NCBI RefSeq assembly: GCF_029767755.1
Contig: NZ_JARUQS010000002.1
Span: forward strand, 432,812-496,811
Direction of reading: 5' to 3'
DNA: 64,000 nt
Source: Thiomicrorhabdus sp. zzn3
Lineage (GTDB): Bacteria > Pseudomonadota > Gammaproteobacteria > Thiomicrospirales > Thiomicrospiraceae
Below the pieces are notes generated by a model. The model saw only the letters and a program-made list of their open reading frames with translations. It was not told the DNA's origin and did no database searches. The position numbers and the translations under genes are program-made. Of this stretch, positions 9,285 to 18,663 are shown piece after piece. The first letter of the stretch is position 1. Every line of letters starts with the position of its first letter.

Positions 9285-10343
9285 ATGAATTCATCAGTTG
9301 CAAGCCATATGGCCGGTTTGGCGTATGCTTACGGTCAACCTCAATGCCACGGAGCTTATAAAGTGACGCCTGAAGATTTTGTGGTTGAAGAGCGGATCGC
9401 TTTTGAACTCAGTGGAGAGGGAGAGCATCTCTGGTGCTGGGTTGAAAAACGGGGAGAAAATACCGATTGGGTTGCTCGCCAGTTGGCGCAATGGGCCGGG
9501 GTGCCGGTATCGAGAGTGGGGGTGGCCGGGCAAAAAGACCGACATGCGGTGACGCGCCAGTGGTTCAGTATTCAGCTGCCTGGAAAGCAGGATCCGGAAA
9601 TCGCGGCCTTCGATCATGAAAATGCTTGTATTCTTAAGTGTGTGCGTCATCAGCGTAAGTTGCAACGAGGCGGGCTTAGCGGTAACCGGTTTGAAATTAC
9701 GCTTCGTCAATTGAGCGGCGATTGTGCGGATTTAGAGCAAAGGTTGTTTGCAATTCAGCAGGGCGGGGTGCCGAATTATTTTGGAGAACAACGCTTTGGC
9801 CGCAATGAAAATAACTTACGTCAGGCCGGTGCCTTGTTTAGTGGCGAATTAAAGCGTGTCAAACGTACTCAGCGAAGTTTGATCATCTCTGCTGTGCGTT
9901 CCTGGTTTTTTAATCGTGTCCTCAGTCAGCGCATCGAGCAGGCCTGTTGGAATCAGTTTTTACCGGGGGATGTTCTGCAATTAACCGGATCCACCCGCTG
10001 GTTTGCCGATGATGGCAGTGACGATTTGGCGGAGAGAGTCGCAAGCGGCGACCTTTCTCCAACCGGTCCGCTGCCGGGGCAGGGTGATTCGCCATCAAAA
10101 AACCGGGCTGGCGCGCTCGAGGCCTCGGTCTTGCAGGAACGCCCCGAATGGTTGACAGGGTTGGAAAAATTGGGCTTAAAGCAAGATCGGCGCGCGCTGG
10201 TGTTGCGTCCCGGCGATTTTAACTGGGAGTGGCTAAAGAGCGATGAATTCAATGAATGCCATCCCGATTTGAAACTGTGTTTTTCTCTGCCTTCCGGAAG
10301 CTTTGCCACGGCGGTGATTCGGGAGCTGATTCAGACGCAGTAA
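9285..10343 (+). CDS. truD: tRNA pseudouridine synthase TruD (tRNA U13)
   Basis: A 352-residue protein of typical TruD length. The family signature G-Q-K-D-R-H-A-V-T lies at about residues 82-90, placing catalytic Asp at 85. N-Y-F-G-E-Q-R-F-G and N-R-F-E-I-T-L-R are other TruD motifs. It isomerises U13 of tRNA-Glu and others. It stands alone between the lipoprotein and the kinase genes. One CAGGCCTG copy lies inside it (9939-9946). Confidence 0.92.
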   Translation: MNSSVASHMAGLAYAYGQPQCHGAYKVTPEDFVVEERIAFELSGEGEHLWCWVEKRGENTDWVARQLAQWAGVPVSRVGVAGQKDRHAVTRQWFSIQLPGKQDPEIAAFDHENACILKCVRHQRKLQRGGLSGNRFEITLRQLSGDCADLEQRLFAIQQGGVPNYFGEQRFGRNENNLRQAGALFSGELKRVKRTQRSLIISAVRSWFFNRVLSQRIEQACWNQFLPGDVLQLTGSTRWFADDGSDDLAERVASGDLSPTGPLPGQGDSPSKNRAGALEASVLQERPEWLTGLEKLGLKQDRRALVLRPGDFNWEWLKSDEFNECHPDLKLCFSLPSGSFATAVIRELIQTQ

Positions 10344-10536
10344 CTTGCTGGAAAATGGTCAACTCAGGTGTTCGGCGTGAAGGGGTTATGCGTGTGGCGT
10401 TGATAGGCAAGGATCGTTGGGTAATGCTATGCTTATAAATCGTGCGGTCGTGGCGGTTTTGCAGACGGGACTCCTTGTCATCAGATTAAACCAGGGACTG
10501 GCCCGATAAGAGGTGTTCGGGGGCTTTGGAGCTTAA

Positions 10537-13431
10537 ATGGAATTAACGTTAAGTAAGCGAATTAAAAAGTGGCTGCGCGTATTCACGCCCGGTTTCGCTT
10601 TTGGATTACTGTTGATCGCCCTGATGATCTATCTCGGTGGTCAATACCTGCAAGCCAGCTTCCAATCCAGAGTGGCCGAGACCGCTGAGGTCACGGCACG
10701 CGGCGTCAGCAGTCTGATTGTTGAGCGTCTGCAAAATTATCAAACGGTCATGCGATCTGTGGCCAACCATCATGAAGACCGGATTTATGAGCTCTCCTCC
10801 GGTGGAGGTTATCCTTACGATCTTTCTCAAATCTCTTCGGAAATTTACACATTGTTTGATGAGGTTCGCCAATTTGCCGTAGTCGATGAAGTTGGCAAGG
10901 TGGTGGTCGGCAGTATGACGGGAGTGCAAGGAGATGCCTTGCCAAATCAGTGTCAACAGCAGATTGAACGGGTGATGCAATCCACTTTTGAGCCGGTTGA
11001 AACGCAACTGCATAGTGGGCCGAATGGCAAGCATCTGGACGTCGTCATCAAGATCAGCCGGGGACGTGAGGTGGCCGGTTTATTCGCCAGCTTTTCTTTA
11101 GAGCCGTTACAGAAACTTTTAAAACGTTTTGAAACGCCTGAACTCAATCTTTTGATTGTGAATGCCAGCCAAGTGAATCAGGTGTTATTAACGTCCAATT
11201 CACTGGAGAAAGAGCGGGAAACGATTCCGCAAGCCTTGTTGCAGGAAACTCTGTCCATTGCTCCAGTAGAAGGAACGCGCTGGCAACTGATTGCGTTGCC
11301 GGCCAATGCGTTATTTACCCGTTATGCTCACAAAGTCAGTTTCTTTTCCTGGCTATTATTTGCCGCGACCACCGTGGTTCTGATGATCTTTTTACACTTT
11401 TTGCGAGTGGCGAATGAAGCCCGTTTTCAGGCCGAGCAAAAAGCCTCCTACAGTGCGCTGTTCAACGCCGGTCCTACCGTTTTGTTAGAAAAAAATGTGC
11501 AAAGCGGCATGGCCATCGATTACGTTTCTCCCAACGTCCTTCAGCTTTTAGGCTTTACCGATGCGGAATTGGCGGATGAACGCAGTTTTTACGACCTGAT
11601 TCACCCCCAGGATTTACCGGAATTTAAACGGGCCTTGCAGGAAGCGAATGAACGCCGGCAAACTTCATTTGAAATGGAGTATCGGCTAATGCGTTCGGAT
11701 TGGAATTACATTTGGGTATACAGTCTGGTGCACTTGTCGCGTGATCCTTTGGGGCGTTTGCATAAGGTGCAAGGTTATATCACCTCGATTAATGCGCAAA
11801 AACTGGCTGAACAGCAGGCGACAACGCTGATAGAAAACGCACCCGATGCGATGATTGTGACCGACCTCAATGGCCATATTTTGCGCGTGAATAAAATGGC
11901 GGAACAGCTGTTTGATTACTCGAAAGAGGCCTTATTGCAGCAGCCGATGGGGCGTTTGATTCCTTCTTACGATGAGGCGCTTAAACTGATTCAGCGAGAA
12001 GAAACCGCTACGCATCGCGAGTGTCAGGGAGTGTCACGCTTGCAAAAAACCTTAATGCTGGGAATCAGTCTGAGCCGGTTGCAAACTTCTGAAGGGATGA
12101 TGATTGCCAGTGTGATCCGTGATGTTTCGCTGCAAAAAGCCGCGGAAGCGCAGATGCGCGTTGCGAAAGAAAAAGCAGAGGCTTTGGCCCAGGCACGAAG
12201 CCATTTTATGGCCATGGTCAGTCATGAGATTCGGACCCCGATGAATGGCGTGCTGGGAATGGCCGAACTGCTGTCGGAAACGCCGTTAGATACTCAGCAG
12301 CAGAGTTATTTGCAAGCCATACGCGACAGTGGCCGTTCGTTGATTTCAATTCTAAACGACGTGCTTGACTTCTCGAAACTGGATAAAGGCGGCATTCGTC
12401 TGCGTATTGAAGCGTTTGATCTTTATGACTTGTTGTACGGCAGTATTCAACTGCTTCAGCCTGAAGCCAAGATTAACGGTGTCAGTTTGTCTCTGGATTA
12501 TGATGCAGCCTGCCCGCACCGCTTCAAAGGCGATGCCTTGCGTATCCGTCAGGTGGTGTTAAACCTCTTGGGCAACGCGATTAAATTCAGTCCGCAGGGA
12601 GAAGTTAACTTGGCGCTTAGAGTGCTTGAGGAAAATGATCGCGGTTTGGTGGTATGTTTGAGTGTAGCCGATACCGGAATTGGTATTGACCCTATGCATG
12701 TGGATCGCCTATTTGAGCCTTTTACCCAAGTGGACAGTTCAACTTCTCGCCATTTTGGCGGTACCGGTCTGGGCTTGGCCATCAGTAAACAGCTGGTTGA
12801 TCTGATGAACGGTCAAATCGAAGTGACTTCCGAAGTTGGCAAAGGCAGCCTGTTTAAGGTCATTCTGACGCTTCCGAAAGCAGAAGAGGATACAAAAGAC
12901 ATTCAGAAAGCGAGTGCTGAGACTCGTGTCGTCAAGACAGCGCCCGAGATGGCTGTACCGCAAAAACTGGAAACGTTGAGCACCGAAAAAGAGTTCTCCG
13001 AAGTTGCAGTCGATAACCAGCAACCGCGTGTGCTTTTGGTTGAAGATGACCGAGTGAACCAGCAAATCGCCGAGGCGTTTATAGAAAAGATGGGATTAGC
13101 GGTCGATATTGCGCATAACGGCGTGGAGGCTCTGGAATTTTGGCGCCTGCATCGCCATCAGTACGCTCTGATTTTGATGGATTGCCAGATGCCCAAAATG
13201 GACGGGTTTGAAACCAGCCGAATTATTCGTGAAGAGGAAGCGCAAATGGATGGTCATGTTCCCTCCATTATTATTGCGTTTACCGCCAATGCGTTTGAAG
13301 AGGATGAGGCGCGCTGCTTACAAGCGGGGATGAACGACTTTTTGATTAAACCGCTCTATGCGGATCAATTTGAAGCCACGATTTATAAATGGTTGCCGGA
13401 ACTGCAAACCGATTTGACCACCATCGATTAA
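10537..13431 (+). CDS. Membrane hybrid sensor histidine kinase (Cache-like, PAS-PAS, HisKA, HATPase, REC)
   Basis: A 964-residue protein. TM1 about residues 17-37, periplasmic sensory region to about 265, TM2 about 268-290, PAS1 about 300-425, PAS2 about 430-540, HisKA with phospho-acceptor His563 in S-H-E-I-R-T-P, HATPase with G-G-T-G-L-G-L-A near 745, and a receiver domain from about 830 with phospho-acceptor Asp882 in M-D-C-Q-M-P and Lys in L-I-K-P-L. No HPt domain or partner regulator is adjacent, so the phosphorelay is completed elsewhere. The first 193 bases upstream hold no recognised promoter. Confidence 0.9.
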   Translation: MELTLSKRIKKWLRVFTPGFAFGLLLIALMIYLGGQYLQASFQSRVAETAEVTARGVSSLIVERLQNYQTVMRSVANHHEDRIYELSSGGGYPYDLSQISSEIYTLFDEVRQFAVVDEVGKVVVGSMTGVQGDALPNQCQQQIERVMQSTFEPVETQLHSGPNGKHLDVVIKISRGREVAGLFASFSLEPLQKLLKRFETPELNLLIVNASQVNQVLLTSNSLEKERETIPQALLQETLSIAPVEGTRWQLIALPANALFTRYAHKVSFFSWLLFAATTVVLMIFLHFLRVANEARFQAEQKASYSALFNAGPTVLLEKNVQSGMAIDYVSPNVLQLLGFTDAELADERSFYDLIHPQDLPEFKRALQEANERRQTSFEMEYRLMRSDWNYIWVYSLVHLSRDPLGRLHKVQGYITSINAQKLAEQQATTLIENAPDAMIVTDLNGHILRVNKMAEQLFDYSKEALLQQPMGRLIPSYDEALKLIQREETATHRECQGVSRLQKTLMLGISLSRLQTSEGMMIASVIRDVSLQKAAEAQMRVAKEKAEALAQARSHFMAMVSHEIRTPMNGVLGMAELLSETPLDTQQQSYLQAIRDSGRSLISILNDVLDFSKLDKGGIRLRIEAFDLYDLLYGSIQLLQPEAKINGVSLSLDYDAACPHRFKGDALRIRQVVLNLLGNAIKFSPQGEVNLALRVLEENDRGLVVCLSVADTGIGIDPMHVDRLFEPFTQVDSSTSRHFGGTGLGLAISKQLVDLMNGQIEVTSEVGKGSLFKVILTLPKAEEDTKDIQKASAETRVVKTAPEMAVPQKLETLSTEKEFSEVAVDNQQPRVLLVEDDRVNQQIAEAFIEKMGLAVDIAHNGVEALEFWRLHRHQYALILMDCQMPKMDGFETSRIIREEEAQMDGHVPSIIIAFTANAFEEDEARCLQAGMNDFLIKPLYADQFEATIYKWLPELQTDLTTID

Positions 13432-13460
13432 TGATGTTCGTAAACGCCACACAAACACAA

Positions 13461-13495
13461 CAGGCCTGGTCAGTGAAGTGTTTGACGGGCCTGTC
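13461..13495. terminator. CAGGCCTG element and inverted partner between convergent genes
   Basis: CAGGCCTG at 13461-13468 can pair with a downstream GGGCCTGT (about 13488-13495) in the gap between the kinase stop and the hisI stop. Both convergent genes end within 30 bases, so it fits a bidirectional terminator, though U-tracts are weak. Confidence 0.55.
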
Positions 13496-13516
13496 ATTTC
13501 CATTTTAGGCGGTCGA

Positions 13517-13963
13517 CTATTTTTGGTAGAGCGTTTTCGGGTCAATCAGCGGGTCGCTGGTGATTTCGGCCAGGTTATCGTGAACGGCGGTATAGAAGCA
13601 GCTGCGGCGCCCGGTATGACAGGCCGGCCCGGTTTGGTCGACACTGAGCAAGATGGCGTCGCCATCGCAATCCAGAGCCAGTCCTTTGAGGATTTGCACT
13701 TGCCCGGATTCCTCGCCTTTGCGCCAGTAATTCTGCCGCGAGCGTGACCAGTAGCAGACACGCCCGGTGCGTAAGGTTTCTTCCAGCGCTTTTTCATTCA
13801 TCCACGCCATCATCAACACTTCTTTGCTGTCGTACTGCTGCGCAATGGCTGGAATCAGACCGTTGTCATCAAATTTGACCTGCTGTTTCAGCACTTCCCA
13901 GTCAAAGGTGTCACCTTGATGTGCGCTTTCCAGCGTTTTAAACGTTAAGGGGGTTTCACTCAT
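13517..13963 (-). CDS. hisI: Phosphoribosyl-AMP cyclohydrolase HisI
   Basis: A 148-residue protein from ATG 13963; an in-frame upstream ATG at 14023 lies inside the preceding gene, and GAGGG just before 13963 supports the shorter start. Motifs: A-W-M-N, W-S-R-S-R, D-C-D-G-D (metal site) and C-H-T-G-R-R-S-C (zinc site). It opens the ring of phosphoribosyl-AMP in histidine synthesis. It is monofunctional, with no HisE domain fused. Only four bases separate it from the exonuclease gene upstream, indicating an operon with a non-histidine gene. Confidence 0.92.
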   Translation of the reverse strand: MSETPLTFKTLESAHQGDTFDWEVLKQQVKFDDNGLIPAIAQQYDSKEVLMMAWMNEKALEETLRTGRVCYWSRSRQNYWRKGEESGQVQILKGLALDCDGDAILLSVDQTGPACHTGRRSCFYTAVHDNLAEITSDPLIDPKTLYQK

Positions 13964-13967
13964 CCGC

Positions 13968-15050
13968 TTACCCTCGTTTTGCCTTTGCAAATGCAGCCGC
14001 AAAAGGGTTGTTGGTGATTTCATCCTTGACCGCTTGCGGTTTTTTCATGGCCACTTGAGATTTACGCCCTCTGCGCAGCATCGCTTGAAACAGTTCTACG
14101 GTTGCTTGAGCATCCGCCAAGGCATCGTGAGCGTCGCCGGGAAAAGGCTTGTCGAGAATGCGCTCATAGGCATCGGTCAATTTTGGAGTTTTGTAGAACC
14201 AGTACATTTTTTCACTCTGCCAGCGCAATGCACCGATCAGATCCTTGCTCAGCTCGGCGGCATCCAGCCAATCGTTGTAGTCGAGTTCAAACGGCAGCAG
14301 CTTTTTAGCAGCGCTCTTTTCCAAATAGGCAAAGTCACTTTCTGTACTGTAAGCCAGGACGACATCGGCTTCTTTGAGCAGGGTGTGAATTTCATCCCAC
14401 ACATCCACCAGTCTCGGCTGATCCTGCACCATCTCGGTGGTGATATTGTGTTTTTCATTCTCCGGGATGTCGTAACCCGGATTGATAAGTTGGTTAAACA
14501 GTTCCTTGCCGTTGATGTCACACGCCGAAAACTGGATGATGTCCGCTTCCGGATTGGTGGAGATATCGGTCGCTTCAATATCCAGGCAGACGATATTTTT
14601 GCCTTTCAGCTCGTTATCCAGCTCTTTAAGCTTGAACAGCGCGTCATTGCGGCGCTCCTGAATCAAAGAGATGACCTCCGAGGAGGTGAATTCTTTAATC
14701 AGCGCTTCGAGCTTATTCTTCAAACGGTTGACCGATTTATGCAAAGACTTGCGAATGGCTTCATCTTCAGAACAGCGTTCAATAAAGGTCTCAACGTCAA
14801 TCACATCTTCGCCGACCTGCAGGTTCTTCAGGGTAGCGGCAGTGATTTTTTTGGCGTTGAAGTCATGGTCTTCCAAAGGTGGAATAATCAGATTGGCGCT
14901 TAACAGCGCAGTTTCGCCCTTAGCGGGAGAGGCAATGACCTGTACGCCTTTGATGTTCAAGCCATCGGAGGCGGCCACCGCGACCAGATACTCTTTTAGA
15001 GGTTGGTTTCGTTTGTCGATCAGAATCAGTTGGGCGTTATTCTGGTTCAT
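13968..15050 (-). CDS. DEDDh 3'-5' exonuclease with an uncharacterised N-terminal domain
   Basis: Start chosen at ATG 15050 (preceded by GGGAAG) rather than 15074, giving 360 residues. The C-terminal half is a DnaQ-like exonuclease: D-I-E-A-T-D at about 157-162 supplies Asp and Glu, a middle Asp is in S-D-F-A-Y, and the final D-A-H-D-A-L-A-D supplies His and Asp. All four acidic/His residues are present. The first about 150 residues, with a predicted helical Lys/Glu-rich stretch at 95-150, match no family I recognise. The A-L-R-W-Q segment resembles DnaQ-type enzymes acting on short substrates. DNA repair or RNA turnover roles are both possible. Confidence 0.78.
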   Translation of the reverse strand: MNQNNAQLILIDKRNQPLKEYLVAVAASDGLNIKGVQVIASPAKGETALLSANLIIPPLEDHDFNAKKITAATLKNLQVGEDVIDVETFIERCSEDEAIRKSLHKSVNRLKNKLEALIKEFTSSEVISLIQERRNDALFKLKELDNELKGKNIVCLDIEATDISTNPEADIIQFSACDINGKELFNQLINPGYDIPENEKHNITTEMVQDQPRLVDVWDEIHTLLKEADVVLAYSTESDFAYLEKSAAKKLLPFELDYNDWLDAAELSKDLIGALRWQSEKMYWFYKTPKLTDAYERILDKPFPGDAHDALADAQATVELFQAMLRRGRKSQVAMKKPQAVKDEITNNPFAAAFAKAKRG

Positions 15051-15145
15051 GGCTTCCCGCTTTGTAAAAATCAAAAAGCGTATTTTAACAGAGAGTTCGG
15101 TGCGAATCAGGTTAGAGTCGCAGCCTGCAAACAGATTGCTTGAGT

Positions 15146-15997
15146 TTAACGTCTATTTTCGATGGTAACCAAGCTGGGGTTCTTTTTTTCTACCGGGGCT
15201 TGAGCCGTTTCATGGCCTAATTTAACCCAGCAGATTTGCTCGATGTTGCCGTTAAAATCTTCAACCAGGGCCGTGCACGATTCTACCCAGTCGCCGCAGT
15301 TGTAATAAGTGACTTGTTCACTGATCCGGCGGATTTCCGCGTGGTGGATATGGCCGCAGATGACCCCATCCATCTGCTTGTGTTCGGCTTCTTTAGCCAC
15401 CGCTTCTTCAAATTGGGAGATAAAGTTAACCGCCCGTTTTACTCTGCCTTTGAGGTACGCGGAGAGCGACCAGTAGCCAAAACCCAAGCGGTGACGCAGC
15501 TGGTTGAACCAGCGGTTAACATGGAGCATGGTTTCGTAGAGGAAGTCGCCAAAAAAGGCGATCCAGCGGTGGCATTGAATGACGCCGTCAAACTGGTCGC
15601 CGTGTATGCACCACAGCTTGCGGCCATTGGCGGTGATATGAATGTACTCGTCAACCAGGTCGATATTGCCGAATTGGATACCCGAATAGCGGCGCAGCAT
15701 ATCGTCATGGTTGCCGGTGATGTAAATCACTTTAGTACCACGTTTGGCTCGGGTGAGAATGCGGCGAATCACATTGGTGTGGGCTTGTGGCCAGAACACT
15801 TTTTTGCGCATGCGCCAGCCGTCGATGATGTCCCCGACCATAATCAGGGTTTCGCAATCGTGATGTTTTAAAAACTCGCTCAGATAGTCGGCCTTGCAGC
15901 CTCGAGATCCCAGGTGCGTATCCGAAATCCAGATGGTTCGGTAGCGTTTAGGCTGTAGCGCGTTTTGGGCTTGATTGGATCCGGTGGATTCTTGCAT
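15146..15997 (-). CDS. Calcineurin-like metallophosphoesterase (LpxH-like; possible PlcP-type phospholipase C)
   Basis: A 283-residue cytoplasmic protein with all dinuclear metal motifs: D-T-H-L-G-S (about 26-31), G-D-I-I-D-G-W, G-N-H-D-D, and G-H-I-H-H. It fits the family that holds LpxH (UDP-2,3-diacylglucosamine diphosphatase) and the PlcP phospholipases that strip phosphate from membrane lipids during phosphate stress. It is the last gene after a BtaA-like enzyme and a GNAT-like protein on the same strand. That linkage makes a PlcP-like role worth considering, but sequence alone does not separate the two. Another lpxH elsewhere in the genome would favour PlcP. Confidence 0.8.
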   Translation of the reverse strand: MQESTGSNQAQNALQPKRYRTIWISDTHLGSRGCKADYLSEFLKHHDCETLIMVGDIIDGWRMRKKVFWPQAHTNVIRRILTRAKRGTKVIYITGNHDDMLRRYSGIQFGNIDLVDEYIHITANGRKLWCIHGDQFDGVIQCHRWIAFFGDFLYETMLHVNRWFNQLRHRLGFGYWSLSAYLKGRVKRAVNFISQFEEAVAKEAEHKQMDGVICGHIHHAEIRRISEQVTYYNCGDWVESCTALVEDFNGNIEQICWVKLGHETAQAPVEKKNPSLVTIENRR

Positions 15998-16043
15998 GGT
16001 GAAAGCCTGTGGTTAAGTCACAAATAAAAGTCGGTACAAATTT

Positions 16044-17165
16044 TTAAAGCTGGTGCTTTTGCAGAAAACCGGCCGCAAAGCGGTTTAACAGGGCGGTAAA
16101 CCCCCACTGTATACTGCGTTGCAAAATCGGCAGATGCCGAATATACAGCGCGGTGTATTCAATCACCGGAGTGCCGCCGCGCTGACGTTTGAAGTGTCCG
16201 GCTCCGGAACTCAGATTCAGAGGCAAGTTACGTTCTTTGGTGATTTTCAGAAGTTGCGCCATCAGCAACCGGTAAAGCCCGAGCGATTTCGGCAGCTCGG
16301 TGTCATAGCCTACAATCGGCGCGGTGATAACGCCGTGTTGGGTGAACAGGCCGATACTGGCGACAATGCGTTCTTCGTCATCGCGGAAGCTGAAGAATTC
16401 CACCAGTTTCAAACGGTGCAGCATTTCAAAATATTCGGCGCTCATTTGCGGGTTGTAGATCGAGTGCTTATCGATAAACAGCTGTTTAAAGATGCGTTCG
16501 ATTTCCACAAAATCCTGCGCCTGATGCTGCTGGGGCGTTACCAATGTTAGTGATGTATTGCGCAGCAAGCGTTGATCGTTTTTGACATTGTTGCGCTTCC
16601 ACCAGTGGCCGTCCGGATGCCCTTCGGGCATGAACAGATACACTTGCCGTGCGGGAAGCATGAGCCAGCCTGTTTTTTTGAGGCGTTGGATCAGTTCGCC
16701 GTCGGTTTCGTGGTTTAGAGAACGAATGCTCAAACTGTAAAGAGGGTTGGCGTTAATCAGCTTGTCAGTAAGGTGCTTGATGGTTTTTGCATCCCAGTCC
16801 GGCATGATGTTGGTGGAAAACAGCCAGTTGTTGACGGAAACCGTTTGGTTGATGCGTCCCAGTTTGAGCAGGCCTGACAGAATGGCAATCACGCCTTTGA
16901 GTGACCATTGCAACGCTTTGCTGTTGAGCAGGCCGAGTTCATCTTTGGCGTAATGTACATAGGCGGTATAAGGCGAGCAGACGTAGCTGTTACGGTACTC
17001 TTTTTCATTGCGCGTCAACGGATAGGCGTGGCCGTCAATAAAGATCGGTTCCAGTTCGGTGACGATGTTGTCAATCGCTTTCGGCGATTGGCGCTGCATT
17101 GCTTCCAGTTGAGAAATGAACTGGTAGGCGCTTGACCAGGCGAGTTGCGGCGGCTGCGTCGTCAT
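16044..17165 (-). CDS. GNAT-like (FemAB / Acetyltransf_6 type) acyltransferase
   Basis: Start set at ATG 17165, which overlaps the upstream gene's TGA as ATGA, giving 373 residues; a longer frame to 17270 lies inside that gene. The C-terminal third (about 260-350) has a GNAT-like fold with S-S-G-A-G-H-F-K-R-Q-R-G and G-Y-D, as in proteins that transfer acyl or aminoacyl groups. It is translationally coupled to the BtaA-like gene, so its substrate may be a lipid amine made by that enzyme (inference). A CAGGCCTG copy (16869-16876) lies in the gene. The exact reaction is unknown. Confidence 0.68.
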   Translation of the reverse strand: MTTQPPQLAWSSAYQFISQLEAMQRQSPKAIDNIVTELEPIFIDGHAYPLTRNEKEYRNSYVCSPYTAYVHYAKDELGLLNSKALQWSLKGVIAILSGLLKLGRINQTVSVNNWLFSTNIMPDWDAKTIKHLTDKLINANPLYSLSIRSLNHETDGELIQRLKKTGWLMLPARQVYLFMPEGHPDGHWWKRNNVKNDQRLLRNTSLTLVTPQQHQAQDFVEIERIFKQLFIDKHSIYNPQMSAEYFEMLHRLKLVEFFSFRDDEERIVASIGLFTQHGVITAPIVGYDTELPKSLGLYRLLMAQLLKITKERNLPLNLSSGAGHFKRQRGGTPVIEYTALYIRHLPILQRSIQWGFTALLNRFAAGFLQKHQL

Positions 17166-18460
17166 GCTGAAGCGGAATCCGGCTGATAGTGGTAGACGAA
17201 GACAGCGCCGTAAATGGCCGAGCGATCCTGTTCGCTCCAAGCATGATTGGCGGCTTGATCCGTGTGCCACGCACGCAGGCGCTGCGGTTGCAGTTTGGCT
17301 TCCAAAGGGGAAACAGTGCCTGCGGTGCGGAAGACTACCCGGGCTCCCGGCATGGCGGTACGGTTAACCTGTTCCCACAATGCATTTAATTGCGCTTGAT
17401 CCATCCAGTCTTGTGCATCCAAAAAAAGGTAGGTATTGAGGCTTTGTGCCGGCATTTGGCTCAGACGTTCGGTCATCGACTGATGATGTACAGTCACCTT
17501 GTCAAATTGTGCTTTCAGGGCTTCAAAAGCAGAGGATTGCAAATAGCGAGGCAGAGCCTGTCTCTTTTCGACATCGTATTCGCGTTGGAAGGCCTGCCAG
17601 GCAAAATAATTCTGATTGAGTGGAAAGTCACAGGCCAGTTTGCGGGCACGTTCCTTCAGTAGGTGGTGCATGCCGATGCGTTCTTGCTTCGATTCGCGAT
17701 GCATTTCTTCAAACTGTGCGGGCGGAATGCCCAAGCTGTACATCACCATCGAGCGGTTGCATAAAAAGCGCATGAGGCGGGTGTCGAATACAGGAGCGAC
17801 ATGTTGATCGAATAGTTTTTGCTGTTCTTCCAAAGTACGTGCCTGCATCACCTTGGAGATGTCGTATCCAAGGCGTTTGCTGACCCAGTGAATCAGGCCG
17901 ATAAACCGTCCAAGCAGACCGTATCGGTAGAATCCGTTGGCGAACATTTCAATGCGTTTTTGGCGTTTCAGTCCTTCGCGCCCTTCCCAGTAAGCCAGGG
18001 TTCGGGCATCCAGATGCGGTTTGATATAGCCCTCGTAGCGGTCCAGGTTTTTGGTCAGATTCGCTTTACCGAAAAAATCGAAGAATGCGGCGTCATCCGG
18101 CAGGTGTTCGATTGCGGCGAGCTTTAACTTCAACAGCGCAATGTGCGCTTCGTTGAGATCGACTACGGTGATGGAGGCCGGGGTTTCGGTCAGGTAGTTG
18201 AGGACATTGCAGCCGCCGGAGGAGAGGGTGAAAATATGTGAGTCGCTGTTCAACTGTAAGGCGGCGATATCCACTTCAGGGTCTTCCCAGATTTGCGGAT
18301 AGACCAAACGGTTAAACCAAGCGGTAAACAGACGATCCAGCAGGCCTTTACGGCTGAAAATGGAGGCGTTGTTGACGGCCTGGTTGAGGAGGTCTTTGGT
18401 TAACAACTTGTCCTTTGAGGCTTCAAGCGAAGCGGGTGCTGGGGAGAGACTCATGCTCAA
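17162..18460 (-). CDS. btaA: BtaA-like DUF3419 protein (AdoMet:diacylglycerol 3-amino-3-carboxypropyltransferase)
   Basis: A 432-residue protein. Family marks: Y-P-Q-I-W-E-D-P near residue 53, a SAM-binding loop L-S-S-G-G-C-N-V-L-N-Y-L near 79-90, then V-V-D-L-N-E-A-H, and S-L-G-I-P-P. In Rhodobacter and others BtaA moves the aminocarboxypropyl group of SAM onto diacylglycerol, giving diacylglyceryl-homoserine, which BtaB then methylates to a betaine lipid. No btaB-type methyltransferase is adjacent; instead the next genes encode a GNAT-like protein and a phosphoesterase. The upstream 203 bases hold a CAGGCCTG element but no clear promoter. Confidence 0.8.
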   Translation of the reverse strand: MSMSLSPAPASLEASKDKLLTKDLLNQAVNNASIFSRKGLLDRLFTAWFNRLVYPQIWEDPEVDIAALQLNSDSHIFTLSSGGCNVLNYLTETPASITVVDLNEAHIALLKLKLAAIEHLPDDAAFFDFFGKANLTKNLDRYEGYIKPHLDARTLAYWEGREGLKRQKRIEMFANGFYRYGLLGRFIGLIHWVSKRLGYDISKVMQARTLEEQQKLFDQHVAPVFDTRLMRFLCNRSMVMYSLGIPPAQFEEMHRESKQERIGMHHLLKERARKLACDFPLNQNYFAWQAFQREYDVEKRQALPRYLQSSAFEALKAQFDKVTVHHQSMTERLSQMPAQSLNTYLFLDAQDWMDQAQLNALWEQVNRTAMPGARVVFRTAGTVSPLEAKLQPQRLRAWHTDQAANHAWSEQDRSAIYGAVFVYHYQPDSASA

Positions 18461-18610
18461 CGACCTTTCTTTCTATTGGAGTGATGCCGTTGATATTAAA
18501 AGGCTCGCTTTACTGCTTTATGAAGCTTGTGTAACAGCTGTGTGAAGGTCAGCGAAAATGCGCGTTGTTATGTAACACTTTTATGAAAGCAGCCCAGTTT
18601 TCGATTTGAC

Positions 18611-18618
18611 CAGGCCTG
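18611..18618. repeat. CAGGCCTG element, 3' of glycerate kinase
   Basis: Exact octamer 46 bases beyond the glycerate kinase stop, in the gap before the BtaA-like gene. The left flank GAC and right flank CTT do not extend the palindrome far. Confidence 0.75.
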
Positions 18619-18663
18619 CTTGGAATGTTGAGTGGTATTTTGAACGATAACCGTCGCGCAGCA

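Noticed and set aside
18528..18545. PHO box before the BtaA-like gene
   Set aside because: Spacing fits but only about half the consensus positions match; not listed as a feature.
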